From JBDGYW01 sp964518955 (lineage in GTDB: Bacteria; Gemmatimonadota; Gemmatimonadetes; Gemmatimonadales; GWC2-71-9), in assembly GCA_964518955.1 (NCBI GenBank), contig CAZFHS010000017.1:37089-101088 (forward strand): a DNA stretch of 64,000 nt, in the 5' to 3' direction. Shown here in pieces: positions 1 through 8,699 of the stretch. Each line of letters starts with the position of its first letter. Position 1 is the first letter of the stretch. The position numbers were made by a program, and so were the translations under genes. The notes below the pieces were generated by a model. The model worked only from the letters and a program-made list of their open reading frames with translations, was not told the origin of the DNA and did no database searches.

Positions 1-1528
1 GGCATTGGAGCGCCTGGGCGATCTCGCCAGGTATCGATCCACTTATGGCCCTGAAGATGCGTATACGTTGCATATCCGAAGGCACGCGATTTCGGCGCTC
101 ATTTTGAGCGGCCAGGTGGAAGCGAGTTTCCTGGTGGCGGTTTTGGTCGACAACGACCCGGAGGTGCGCCGTCTGGCGGTTGGAGCCGCATCCTCACTGG
201 ATGTTTTGGCGGGACGCATGGACGTCATCACGCGGGCGTTGAGTGACGACGAACCAATAGTACGCCTGGAAGCGCTACGCGCATTCGGGCGGCATGCGAT
301 GGAAAACTCTGGGTGTGGAGCCGTGATCGCCGCTCTAGACGACCCAGATCCGGATGTGGCCATCACCGCAATCGATCTACTCGGCAATGACTGCGGTTCT
401 GACCGCTCTTCGCTGGACCGCTTGATTAGTTACGTCGACGCGTTGGACGATCTGTCTGGAGATGCTGGCTCCGCAAGTTATCCGAATTCGTGGCACCGAC
501 CGTCACATGCGTTGGTTGCCTTGGCTCGGGTTGCACCTGATAGAGCCGCGCCTGCACTCGAGAGGTTCGCCTCTCATGAGCTATGGTGGGTGCGGATGTA
601 TGCCGCAAGGGCGGCTGCCACTCTCGACTCGGCTGAATGTCTTCAGAGGTTGGCCGCAGACGAAAATGACAACGTGCGCGAAGCGGCTGTAACGGGACTG
701 TCGCGAATTCTCGGGCACGATGCAGGGTCGGTGTACATCGATCAGCTGACTCGCAGAGACTATCAGCTCGTCATGACAGCGGCGCGTGCTCTGGACGATA
801 CTCCGAATCCCTGGCAGGTGCTGCCAGCCATGTTCGACGCACTAGAACGAATTGCAGCCGAGCGACGTGAGACTTCGAGAGATGTGCGGCGAGCGTTGAT
901 CCGGCGTATCGGAACGCTCGGCGGGCGCGGCCAGGCCGTAGCACTGTCTCCCTATCTGAGAGATTTTGATCCAGCTATTGCCCAAGAAGCCGCTCGCGTC
1001 TTGGGTGAGTGGACCCGGCGGGAATACGCTCCGTCACCTAGAAAGCTGGCGCGGCAACCACTGCCGTCGTTCGGAGAGTTGGCTGATTTGGCGAATCAGA
1101 CGGCGATCCTGGAAATGCGCGGCGGCAGACGGATCGAAATGAGACTGTTTCCATTCGAAGCGCCAACCAACGTGATGCGTTTTGTGCGTCTCGCCCGCAA
1201 TGGTTACTTCAACGGTCTCACATTCCATCGAGTGTCTCGCAACTTTGTGATTCAGGGCGGAAGCCCGGGAGCAAACGAGTTTTTTGGTGACGGTCCATTC
1301 ACGCGTGATGAGTTGGCATTGCGGTCGAACACCCGCGGTACAGTCGGAATATCCACGCGCGGCAGAGACACTGGGGACGGTCAGATATTCGTCAATCTCG
1401 TGGACAATCCCCGTCTCGACCACAACTACACGATCATTGCGGAAGTCGTGAACGGCATGGACGCTGTGGATAGCGTGATAGAAGGCGCCGTGATCGAGCG
1501 GATTTCTTGGAAAACCTCAGGGAGTTGA
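1..1528 (+). CDS. HEAT-repeat protein with C-terminal cyclophilin-type peptidylprolyl isomerase domain (5' partial)
   Basis: The frame is open to the left window edge, and the first possible start (TTG at 5) has no reason to be the true one, so the N-terminus is probably missing. Roughly the first 350 visible residues are helical HEAT-like repeats of the pattern DxxPxVRxxAxxALG. Residues about 360-507 form a cyclophilin domain. FHRV carries the catalytic Arg, followed by FVIQGG and GDGQIFVNL, all core cyclophilin signatures. Cyclophilins catalyse cis-trans isomerisation of prolyl bonds; the HEAT part presumably docks a partner. No signal peptide can be judged because the start is missing. The stop overlaps the start region of the next gene, suggesting translational coupling with the dipeptidase-like protein. 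Seen: both domain signatures. Inferred: envelope folding role. Confidence 0.85.
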   Translation, partial: ALERLGDLARYRSTYGPEDAYTLHIRRHAISALILSGQVEASFLVAVLVDNDPEVRRLAVGAASSLDVLAGRMDVITRALSDDEPIVRLEALRAFGRHAMENSGCGAVIAALDDPDPDVAITAIDLLGNDCGSDRSSLDRLISYVDALDDLSGDAGSASYPNSWHRPSHALVALARVAPDRAAPALERFASHELWWVRMYAARAAATLDSAECLQRLAADENDNVREAAVTGLSRILGHDAGSVYIDQLTRRDYQLVMTAARALDDTPNPWQVLPAMFDALERIAAERRETSRDVRRALIRRIGTLGGRGQAVALSPYLRDFDPAIAQEAARVLGEWTRREYAPSPRKLARQPLPSFGELADLANQTAILEMRGGRRIEMRLFPFEAPTNVMRFVRLARNGYFNGLTFHRVSRNFVIQGGSPGANEFFGDGPFTRDELALRSNTRGTVGISTRGRDTGDGQIFVNLVDNPRLDHNYTIIAEVVNGMDAVDSVIEGAVIERISWKTSGS

Positions 1529-1530
1529 TG

Positions 1531-2610
1531 ATGAAACGTCGTGACTTTGTAGCAAGTGTCGGAGGTGGAGTGATAACGGCATCCATGATGGGACGAGGTG
1601 CGGCATCGCCAAGCCGGCATCCGCAAGACCGGCCGCTGATTCTGGATGCGAACGGCGAGATCCGGCTGACGCATCCGATGAGCCTGATTCGCGATGTAAT
1701 CGAAAGCGGTACCAGATCTGAGACCGTGACTATTACAGACCCGAAAGTTTTCGGAGAAGCGGCACTCGATGCGGCGGTCGACGACCTCCTGGCTTACGAC
1801 AGGCACATTCGAGAGCATTCCGACTACTTGATCAAGGCCACTAGCGTTGCCGATATCCACCGAGCTCGAACTGAAGACAAACTGGCGCTGTTTTATCAAC
1901 TGCAAAACACCACCCCAATTCAAAAAGACATCGATCGTGTGGACATGTTTTACAACCTCGGCCTTCGATCCCTGCAGATGACGTACAACTACCAGAATTA
2001 TGTCGGCGCAGGCTGCAGAGAACGAAACGATGGCGGTTTGACGGTGTTCGGGGTGGAGGTGGTGGAACGCATGAACGATATCGGAATGCTCGTTGACACG
2101 TCGCATGCCGGCATGAGGACCATGCGGGAGACGATCGAAGCCTCGAGCGTGCCCACCACCGTATCACACACGGCGTGCCAGGCTGTGCACGAGCACGTTC
2201 GCAACACGACCGACGAGAACATTCGCTTGCTCGCCGACCACGGAGGCGTTGTTGGCCTATGCCAGATCAGGCCGTTCATCACAGATATCAACTCGGAAGA
2301 CAACGTTCGATACTACTTTGAGCACATCGCGCACGCGGTGAACTTGGCGGGTGTCGAACACGTTTGCATAGGCAGCGACCGCGACCATAGGGTCATCGAG
2401 GATTCCGACGAGGAGTTGGCTGTGCTCCTCGAGGAAGAAGGTGCACAATTCAACCCTTCGGACTGGCCTCTCTACATGCCGGCGCTGAACGGGCCCCGGC
2501 GCATGGAGGTCGTATGGGATGGCGTCGTCGGGCTTGGCTACTCGGAGGACGACGTCGAGAAGATCATGGGGTTGAACCTGCTCAGACTCTATGCGGACGT
2601 GATTGAGTAG
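1531..2610 (+). CDS. Tat-exported membrane dipeptidase-like protein (peptidase family M19) with substituted metal ligands
   Basis: The N-terminus MKRRDFVASVGGG is a twin-arginine signal, so folded export is expected. Two adjacent ATG codons (1528 and 1531) are possible; AGGGAG at 1519-1524 is better spaced for 1531. The body matches renal-dipeptidase family M19: the VDTSH and VSH segments supply the two conserved His ligands, RNTTDENI follows, and GSDRDH matches the late conserved Asp. However, the N-terminal HxD metal motif reads Asn41-Gly-Glu43, and the usual bridging Glu is Gln125 (LQNTTP). I recall that this combination marks a secreted subfamily, not random decay, but whether it still hydrolyses dipeptides is unclear. 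It overlaps the cyclophilin gene and ends inside a perfect hairpin. Function as dipeptidase is inferred. Confidence 0.85.
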   Translation: MKRRDFVASVGGGVITASMMGRGAASPSRHPQDRPLILDANGEIRLTHPMSLIRDVIESGTRSETVTITDPKVFGEAALDAAVDDLLAYDRHIREHSDYLIKATSVADIHRARTEDKLALFYQLQNTTPIQKDIDRVDMFYNLGLRSLQMTYNYQNYVGAGCRERNDGGLTVFGVEVVERMNDIGMLVDTSHAGMRTMRETIEASSVPTTVSHTACQAVHEHVRNTTDENIRLLADHGGVVGLCQIRPFITDINSEDNVRYYFEHIAHAVNLAGVEHVCIGSDRDHRVIEDSDEELAVLLEEEGAQFNPSDWPLYMPALNGPRRMEVVWDGVVGLGYSEDDVEKIMGLNLLRLYADVIE

Positions 2611-2625
2611 TCAATCACGTCCGCA
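2592..2625 (+). terminator. Perfect 15-bp hairpin spanning the dipeptidase-gene stop codon
   Basis: TGCGGACGTGATTGA (2592-2606) is exactly complementary to TCAATCACGTCCGCA (2611-2625), with the tetraloop GTAG holding the TAG stop. There is no U tract after it, so it is not a textbook intrinsic terminator; mRNA stabilisation or a Rho-linked end is equally possible. Just after it GGTCGGCC occurs twice (2626-2633 and 2651-2658). Confidence 0.55.
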
Positions 2626-2691
2626 GGTCGGCCAACGCGCAGCGCGCAACGGTCGGCCTGCCCCATGGGGTAACCGCTCCACTTTTCCGAC

Positions 2692-3648
2692 TTACTTGTT
2701 CAGCGACTCCAACAGCTTCACGTTCAACTCGTGTTCCAGAAACGTATCGAACTCCAAGAAGTAACCTTCAGGATCGTACCCCACGAAAGCACGGAACCGA
2801 CCAACACTGTCCGCGTGAACTTCCGTCTCACGCAACTCAAAGGCATTCGTCTCGCTCACGTACGAGTGCCAGCCGTCGAGATTGTCGGTGAAGAACGACA
2901 CCGTTACAGCCTTCTGCTCCGTAAATGAATGCATGCCGCGTGTTTCGTCGACGGGCCCGATGTAACCTGACGGCGATGTCTGGTAGATCCATGCCCAGCC
3001 CTGATCGACTACCTTCTCGAAGCCCAGTTTTTCCTCCAAGAACGAAAGCGCACCGGCAGTGTCCTTGTAGTAGAGCCACAGTACGGTAGCCTTGAATCCA
3101 AGACCATCTGGAACTGTCGTGGTTTGACTCGGATCGGGATAGAGTGTTGCGGTTTGCTCCAATAGCGGCAAGAAGTGTTCGTTCTCTGGGTGATCGTTGA
3201 ATCTCTCGAACTCGAGGTAGTAACCTTCGGGATCGTACGTCACAAAACCGTCGTGCGGCCGGCCTTCGGTGGGATTGAAATCGTACCGCATCTCCAAACC
3301 CTGCTCGACGAGATAGGCGTACCACTCATCTAGCTGGTCGGTGATGAGGGCTATCGCTACAGTCTTGGGCTCATCAGTTGAATGCATGCCTGAATCGGCG
3401 TCGACCAGTGTCAGGTACGATGTGTTTGCGACTTGAACGATCTTCGCAAACCCGTAGTCAGCCGCTACACGCAGGCCCAAGGTTTCCGTGTAGAACTTTG
3501 TGGCTGTTTCGAGGTCGTCGTAGTAGAGGAAAGCGTTATTGGCCGTAATCCCGAAACTCTCGAGTGGATTCAACGGAACCTCCTCTTCTGTCTGGCCGCA
3601 GGCCAGGAGAACCATCCCCGAAATACCAAGAAAGATCCTGTTTTTCAC
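2692..3648 (-). CDS. Lipoprotein with two VOC (glyoxalase/dioxygenase-fold) domains
   Basis: The start is GTG at 3648, behind an AGAGAGG ribosome site; the longer upstream frame has no signal sequence and is not used here. Residues 1-17 form a lipoprotein signal ending in the lipobox LLAC, so Cys17 would be lipidated. Two vicinal-oxygen-chelate modules follow (about 30-160 and 175-310). Each has the typical closing motif GYDPEGYxLEF, where the Glu is often a metal ligand, and an internal MHS segment. VOC proteins include glyoxalases, ring-cleaving dioxygenases and resistance proteins; export of one as a lipoprotein is uncommon and the substrate cannot be read from sequence. It is transcribed divergently from the PLP enzyme. 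The 210-bp gap between them holds no other gene. Confidence 0.85.
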   Translation of the reverse strand: MKNRIFLGISGMVLLACGQTEEEVPLNPLESFGITANNAFLYYDDLETATKFYTETLGLRVAADYGFAKIVQVANTSYLTLVDADSGMHSTDEPKTVAIALITDQLDEWYAYLVEQGLEMRYDFNPTEGRPHDGFVTYDPEGYYLEFERFNDHPENEHFLPLLEQTATLYPDPSQTTTVPDGLGFKATVLWLYYKDTAGALSFLEEKLGFEKVVDQGWAWIYQTSPSGYIGPVDETRGMHSFTEQKAVTVSFFTDNLDGWHSYVSETNAFELRETEVHADSVGRFRAFVGYDPEGYFLEFDTFLEHELNVKLLESLNK

Positions 3649-3858
3649 GCTTCGCCTCTCTGTTGTCTGACGGTCGTCGGTGCCGACAGAAAAGTGGTTG
3701 TGAATGTCGCAGAAACTGCGGAGTCCCCGAAGACTCCACGGCGAAGATAAGCACTTGGACACAACACCTCCACTGCCCTGGCAGGGGCAGTAACCAGGCC
3801 ATACCTTTGGATGCGATCAATTCTGTGCACTGAAGCACTGGTGCGGAATGGATATGAG

Positions 3859-4926
3859 ATGAAACAGTCAAACGAACTCGTGGAACGCCTGAACAAGTTC
3901 CACCGCGTAGATCTGTCGCACTTGCCGACGCCATTGGACAAGCTCGAGAATCTCACTGAGAGACTCGAGCGTTTTAATATGTTCTTGAAGCGGGATGATC
4001 TCACCGGATTAGCCTTCGGCGGCAACAAGGCCCGCAAGTTGGATTTCATAATCTCGGATGCCATGAGCCGCGGGGCCGACACGCTTGTCACTTGGGGCGG
4101 CGTACAATCCAATTGGTGTCGACAGGTCGCTGCGGCAGCTGCCAAAATCGGGTTGAAGGCTGTGTTGGTTCTGATCAAAAGCAAAACGGCTTCCACGAAC
4201 GAAGACGGCAACTTGCTGCTCGACAGGATGTTCGACGCAGACGTCCGCATCGTCGAGGCCGACGCGATATCGAACATGATGGAACTCGCCAGCGTTCAGA
4301 GGTTTCTCGACCCGATCGTCGAAGAGGTGAAAGGTGCGGGTGACGTGCCTTACCTCCTGCCAATCGGTGGCTCACTGGTGGAAGGATCGATGTCGCAGCC
4401 GTGGGGGTCCATCGCGTACGTGAACGCTTTCGCAGAGCTTCACGAACAGGCTGCCGCAGATGGAGTGAGGATCGACTCATTGGTTCTTGCCACAGGATCC
4501 GGCAGCACACAGGCAGGCCTATTGGTGGGCGCGAAGGTTATGTCGCCTGCCACTCGCGTGGTGGGGGTCACCGTCTATTCATCGAGGCAGAAGATGACCG
4601 AGTACGTTCGCTCGATAGCGGATGCCACGGTCAAGCAACTCGGCGTGGACGTGGAGATAGACGATGAGGACATCATCGTTTTCGAAGACTACCTGAAGGA
4701 TGGCTACGGCGTTTTCAACGATGACGTGGGAGAGGCGCTGCGAATTATGGCTGAGTCGGAGGGTGTCTTGCTCGATCCGGTGTACACCGGGAAGGCGATG
4801 GCCGGCACGCTCGATCTGGCGAAGAAGGACTACTTCGCGGACGGTGAGAATATCGTGTTTCTGCACAGCGGAGGCACGCCCGCCTTGTTCCCGTATCGCA
4901 GTCAGATCTCCGGATCGCTTGGATAG
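3859..4926 (+). CDS. PLP-dependent D-cysteine desulfhydrase / ACC deaminase family enzyme
   Basis: This is a fold-type II PLP enzyme of about 355 residues. The motif FGGNKARKLDF carries the likely PLP lysine and is typical of D-cysteine desulfhydrase and 1-aminocyclopropane-1-carboxylate deaminase. WGGVQSNWCRQ, LATGSGSTQAGL and FLHSGGTPALF (cofactor-binding loops) follow in the usual order. The family removes sulfide plus ammonia from D-cysteine, or ammonia from ACC; the HSGGTPALF ending favours the DcyD side, but the substrate is not proven. The ATG at 3859 is preferred because GGAATGG lies 7 bases upstream; an in-frame ATG at 3811 would add 16 unconserved residues. It is first in a same-strand run with the esterase and RelA/SpoT genes, 50 bp before the esterase. 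Confidence 0.9.
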   Translation: MKQSNELVERLNKFHRVDLSHLPTPLDKLENLTERLERFNMFLKRDDLTGLAFGGNKARKLDFIISDAMSRGADTLVTWGGVQSNWCRQVAAAAAKIGLKAVLVLIKSKTASTNEDGNLLLDRMFDADVRIVEADAISNMMELASVQRFLDPIVEEVKGAGDVPYLLPIGGSLVEGSMSQPWGSIAYVNAFAELHEQAAADGVRIDSLVLATGSGSTQAGLLVGAKVMSPATRVVGVTVYSSRQKMTEYVRSIADATVKQLGVDVEIDDEDIIVFEDYLKDGYGVFNDDVGEALRIMAESEGVLLDPVYTGKAMAGTLDLAKKDYFADGENIVFLHSGGTPALFPYRSQISGSLG

Positions 4927-4976
4927 AAAGGCGGCGGCGGTCGCCTCAATCAGAAAGCGGCAATTTGGAGGGGGTA

Positions 4977-6731
4977 ATGGTGCATTTCGACAGTCTGTCA
5001 GAACATCGCGGCCGCGTCCGGCTGGGTCGTATTGCCCTAGCGCTTGGAGCGGCGCTGCTGGTCGTGGGAGTGACTGCGGCTGCGAGCTGGACGCCAGATT
5101 CGGCAGACCAACGCGGTTTCCGCTTTGAGGTGGTTGTCGACGGTTCGGTGAGGGACGCTCCAGTGGATGGAAGAGTTCTGTTGATCGTGTCGGACGACAA
5201 CTCGCGAGAGCCGCGATTCCAACGACTTCGAAGCCCTGAAGCACCCGCGATCTACGGGGTAGACGTCGAAAGCCTTGCACCAGGACGGCCTGCGGTAATT
5301 GACGCCGATACTCGGGGTTGGCCTCTGGAGAGCATCGGCGAGTTGCCAGCTGGAGAATATTACGTGCAGGCGGTTCTGAACGTCTACACCACTTTCAATC
5401 GGGCGGACGGACACACGATCAAGGCTCACATGGATCAGTGGGAAGGTCAGCAGTGGAACCGGTCGCCCGGAAACCTGGTGAGCGAAGTGCAACGTGTGCA
5501 CATCGATCCGGAGTCTTCGACGCCGATCCGCGTGACCCTTTCACAAGTGATACCGCCCATCGAGCCGCCCGAAGACACTAAATACGTCAAACACATCAAG
5601 TTTAGGAGTGACATTCTGAGCGAATGGTGGGGGCACGATATGCACCTGGGTGCTGTGGTTGTGTTGCCGGAGGGTTTCGACGATCACCCCAACGCGCGAT
5701 ACCCCACCCTCTATTGGCACGGCCACTTCCCAAGAACTTTTTCTGGTTTTCAGGAGACTCCTCCTGACCCGATTCTCACGGGGCAGATGCGTGAACGTGC
5801 CGAAGGACGCTACAGGTTCTACCGGGATTGGGTGGACGGAATACTCGGGCGGTTCTTAATAGTGCTGATGCAGCACCCGACTCCCTTTTACGACGATTCC
5901 TACGCCGTGAACTCCGCGAACAACGGTCCTTACGGTGATGCGCTGACTCAGGAGTTGATGCCCAGGGTCGAAAGTCAGTTCCGGGGCATCGGTGAGCCGT
6001 GGGCCCGAACACTGGCGGGAGGATCGACAGGTGGCTGGGAATCGCTTGCCTGGCAGGTGTATTACCCAGACATGTTCAATGGAACGTGGACGTTCTGTCC
6101 CGATCCCGTGGATTTTCGCTACTTCCAACTAGTCAACATCTACGAAGACGACAACGCCTTCTATCCCAACGGCAAGTGGAAGACTACTCCGGTAAGACCG
6201 TGGCAGAGGGGGGTGGACGATCAAGTCTTCATGAACCAGTTCGATGCAAGTCGACTCGAAGAAGTTCTCGGTACTCGCGGCCGTTCGGGAGATCAGATGG
6301 ATATCTTCATGGGCGTTTACGGTCCGGTAGGAGATGACGGCTACCCGCGACTGTTGTATGACAAATGGACCGGCGAGATCGACAAGGGGGTGGTTGAATA
6401 CTGGCGTGAAAACTACGACCTGCGACACATCCTCGAGCGCGATTGGGCCATGCTCGGTCCAAAATTGGTTGGTAAGATTCACATCACGATGGGCACGATG
6501 GACACGTATTTTCTCGACGAGGCAACTCGATTGCTGGAGCAGTTCTTGGAAGGCACGACTGATCCCTACTACGACGGTTCGTTCGAGTGGGGTGTGCGCC
6601 AACCGCACTGTTTTTCGGGCACGCCCGAGTTCCCAGGGCAGACGTCGTATCAACGGGTGCTTCCAAAAATGCTGGCACGCATACTGAGTACGGCGCCGCC
6701 AGGGGCCGACACGGTGAGCTGGCGGTACTGA
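4977..6731 (+). CDS. Secreted alpha/beta-hydrolase (putative esterase)
   Basis: The ATG at 4977 directly follows GGAGGGGG; a GTG at 4980 is an alternative. Residues about 18-40 (LGRIALALGAALLVVGVTAAA) form a signal peptide or membrane anchor. An N-terminal beta-rich region of about 190 residues precedes an alpha/beta-hydrolase domain. That domain contains YPTLYWHGHFPRT, AGGSTGGWESLAWQVYYPD (a GxSxGG nucleophile elbow) and a late QPHCFSG that probably supplies the catalytic His. It resembles the Esterase-D/enterochelin-esterase-like group. The substrate is unknown; an extracytoplasmic ester or peptide derivative is likely. It lies 50 bp after the PLP enzyme and 12 bp before the RelA/SpoT-domain gene, suggesting one transcript. 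Confidence 0.82.
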   Translation: MVHFDSLSEHRGRVRLGRIALALGAALLVVGVTAAASWTPDSADQRGFRFEVVVDGSVRDAPVDGRVLLIVSDDNSREPRFQRLRSPEAPAIYGVDVESLAPGRPAVIDADTRGWPLESIGELPAGEYYVQAVLNVYTTFNRADGHTIKAHMDQWEGQQWNRSPGNLVSEVQRVHIDPESSTPIRVTLSQVIPPIEPPEDTKYVKHIKFRSDILSEWWGHDMHLGAVVVLPEGFDDHPNARYPTLYWHGHFPRTFSGFQETPPDPILTGQMRERAEGRYRFYRDWVDGILGRFLIVLMQHPTPFYDDSYAVNSANNGPYGDALTQELMPRVESQFRGIGEPWARTLAGGSTGGWESLAWQVYYPDMFNGTWTFCPDPVDFRYFQLVNIYEDDNAFYPNGKWKTTPVRPWQRGVDDQVFMNQFDASRLEEVLGTRGRSGDQMDIFMGVYGPVGDDGYPRLLYDKWTGEIDKGVVEYWRENYDLRHILERDWAMLGPKLVGKIHITMGTMDTYFLDEATRLLEQFLEGTTDPYYDGSFEWGVRQPHCFSGTPEFPGQTSYQRVLPKMLARILSTAPPGADTVSWRY

Positions 6732-6743
6732 GGATTAGGGTCG

Positions 6744-7835
6744 ATGGCGCAATCCAAACACGACGCAAAACAGCTCAGCTCGTTCCTCACCGAGTACGAG
6801 ATATATGTGAGGGAAATCCTGCGTCCCACGCAGGAAGAAATCTCCCGGCTCATATCCAGCTGGGAGACACCCACATACTGGGCCAAGTATGCGAAGACTA
6901 AGGGAGTACCTGTCCCAACCCCGATCCGTGCTGCTTTCTCCCGCATTAAGCGGCCGGAGCAGGTGGTCGACAAGATACTTCGCAAACCCGAGGAATATCC
7001 GGACGGGTTGAGCCCGAAGAGCTTCAAACGCATGTACGACACGATTGGCCTCAGAGTGATCGTGTACTTCCTGCGGCACATACCATTGCTCGATGGAGAC
7101 CTCAGAAACTCGAAGATCATCGAGATCTCTGGTGAGGAGCAGCCTGTTGCTTACATGGGTGCGCATGAAGCTTCTATCCTGAGCCTCGATCATCTCGACC
7201 AGGAGCAGAAGGAGAGTGGATACCGCTCGGTCCACTATCTCGTTCGTATGAAGGAAAGCAGTGTCCCGGAGGAGTTGAGACCGGTTTTCGAGCTTCAGGT
7301 GAGGACGGCAGCCCAAGATCTCTGGAGTACTCTCGAGCACCATTTGGGATACAAACCCACCAAGCGAACACACTCGATGGCAAAAGCACAGCTCAGAGTG
7401 CTTAGCGGTTTGCTACGTGTGGTTGACGAGAACTTCAATCTCCTTTACGAGGAGTTGAATCGATCGTACGACGATCGGGATTACAGCACCAACGAGGAAC
7501 TGACCGCTGAGGTGCTGCCATTGGTGCTGTCTGAGGTCGGTCTCAGCTGCAACCAGCGAGACATCAACAACATTTTGACCCTCCTCTTCAGCCGCGGAAT
7601 CAAGACCGTTGGCCAGCTGCTCAAGCTCGCTGCGCCCAGTAGACTGGAGCTAATTGGCAACACGTACGTGTCAGTCGCTGGCCGCGACCCCACAAATCTC
7701 GAGATCATCGCCACACTTGCTGCGGTACGCGGAGCAGCCAGTCATGCCGAAGCAATTAGGCGGATCAAGCTGCAAATGGACTACCTAGGGGCTACCGATA
7801 CCATACGTCAGCAGTCCCGAATTGAAGAGATGTAA
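6744..7835 (+). CDS. RelA/SpoT-domain protein (putative small alarmone synthetase) with C-terminal extension
   Basis: The protein has 363 residues. The ppGpp-synthetase fold is readable: RIKRPEQVVDKI (about 68-78), the MYDTIGLRVIV strand with Asp99 as the probable Mg ligand, GYRSVHYLV with Tyr160 (guanine-stacking position), and ELQVRTAAQDLWSTLEH with Glu183. All synthetase-site residues expected of small alarmone synthetases are present. There is no HD hydrolase domain and no TGS or ACT domain, so it is not a full-length Rel. Residues about 230-363 form an extra helical region I do not recognise. It may make (p)ppGpp or pppApp, or may pyrophosphorylate RNA as toxic members do. It follows the esterase by 12 bp with an AGGATTAGGG ribosome site. 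A small unknown gene converges on it from the other strand. Confidence 0.85.
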   Translation: MAQSKHDAKQLSSFLTEYEIYVREILRPTQEEISRLISSWETPTYWAKYAKTKGVPVPTPIRAAFSRIKRPEQVVDKILRKPEEYPDGLSPKSFKRMYDTIGLRVIVYFLRHIPLLDGDLRNSKIIEISGEEQPVAYMGAHEASILSLDHLDQEQKESGYRSVHYLVRMKESSVPEELRPVFELQVRTAAQDLWSTLEHHLGYKPTKRTHSMAKAQLRVLSGLLRVVDENFNLLYEELNRSYDDRDYSTNEELTAEVLPLVLSEVGLSCNQRDINNILTLLFSRGIKTVGQLLKLAAPSRLELIGNTYVSVAGRDPTNLEIIATLAAVRGAASHAEAIRRIKLQMDYLGATDTIRQQSRIEEM

Positions 7836-7951
7836 CACGCCACGCCATGGTGTCCGACGATCGGCCGTAACCCTATCAGCCAAATTGCCTACCAAAATCG
7901 AACGAGCGCTCGGAGGTCTTTCCTGCTGGAAGGTGAGGTGATTGGCGCAGT

Positions 7952-8518
7952 CTAGGCCGCTCTGCGCTCAATACCGCTACGCCGGTCTTCTTCTACGCGA
8001 CGGTCGTCTTTCCTGAAAAACAGGCGGCCCAAGAGTTGCCGGCCACAGCGCTGGTGTGTTCGGCGTTCGTGGTCTTGGCGGCGATCCCTCTCGAGTTTCG
8101 TTCGGGTTTGGCACTCCGCGATTTTTGCCTTGAAAGCCTCCACCCCGGCTGCCCGGATGGCGTTGTCGTGCTTCAATCCTTCGACGAATAGTTCGCGTAT
8201 GGTCTGCAACAGATGCTCGAGTTCGTCTTTGGATGCGACAGGTATCTCTGTGGCGTATCCCAGGTCACCGTTCTGGAGGTACCGGGCCACAACCAATGTG
8301 CCCCCGGTTAGCTCGTCGGCGAGTTCTCGAATTGCGATTTCGTAGTCAACTTCGCCTCTGTCGTCAAACGGTGGTGGATACCAATTACGTCGGAAGGACA
8401 CGCGTAACATGCCGTCGCCTGCGTCATCCGGTATTTCAGCGAAGAGGTCGCCTACGCGATCGCGTCGGAGACTCCGGAGTTTTCCGGAGGGTTTCTGGGA
8501 GGCTCGATTGGACGACAT
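7952..8518 (-). CDS. Unknown protein with basic, Arg-rich C-terminus
   Basis: 188 residues, no signal peptide or membrane segment; I do not recognise the family. The middle (about 35-130) looks like a compact alpha/beta region (DGMLRVSFRRNWYPPPFDD, VDYEIAIRELADEL, ASKDELEHLLQTIRELFVEGLKHDNAIR). The last 55 residues are strongly basic and probably helical or disordered, ending EEDRRSGIERRAA. The start ATG at 8518 has no strong ribosome site. It converges with the RelA/SpoT gene across a 116-bp gap and diverges from the creatininase-family gene across 181 bp, so it is probably a single-gene unit. The basic tail could bind nucleic acid or membrane; this is inference only. Confidence 0.65.
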   Translation of the reverse strand: MSSNRASQKPSGKLRSLRRDRVGDLFAEIPDDAGDGMLRVSFRRNWYPPPFDDRGEVDYEIAIRELADELTGGTLVVARYLQNGDLGYATEIPVASKDELEHLLQTIRELFVEGLKHDNAIRAAGVEAFKAKIAECQTRTKLERDRRQDHERRTHQRCGRQLLGRLFFRKDDRRVEEDRRSGIERRAA

Positions 8519-8699
8519 GAAAGTTCGTTACGAGTCGTGGTCAAACTAATACCAAAATACCACATTGTGCCAGATTGTCCAGCTGCCGATCTTGCATCCA
8601 TTACGATTGTCTTGTTGCATACCTAGCCAACAGCAATCGCACCGTGCAGTTTACTTCCTCGGCCAATACGGCCGTTACCCACCGCAAAGTGAGGTCGGC

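Noticed and set aside
6744..8518. RelA/SpoT gene and its convergent neighbour as a toxin-antitoxin pair
   Set aside because: The genes converge with a 116-bp gap and separate promoters; classic toxSAS pairs are in one operon. Nothing in the small protein marks it as an antitoxin.
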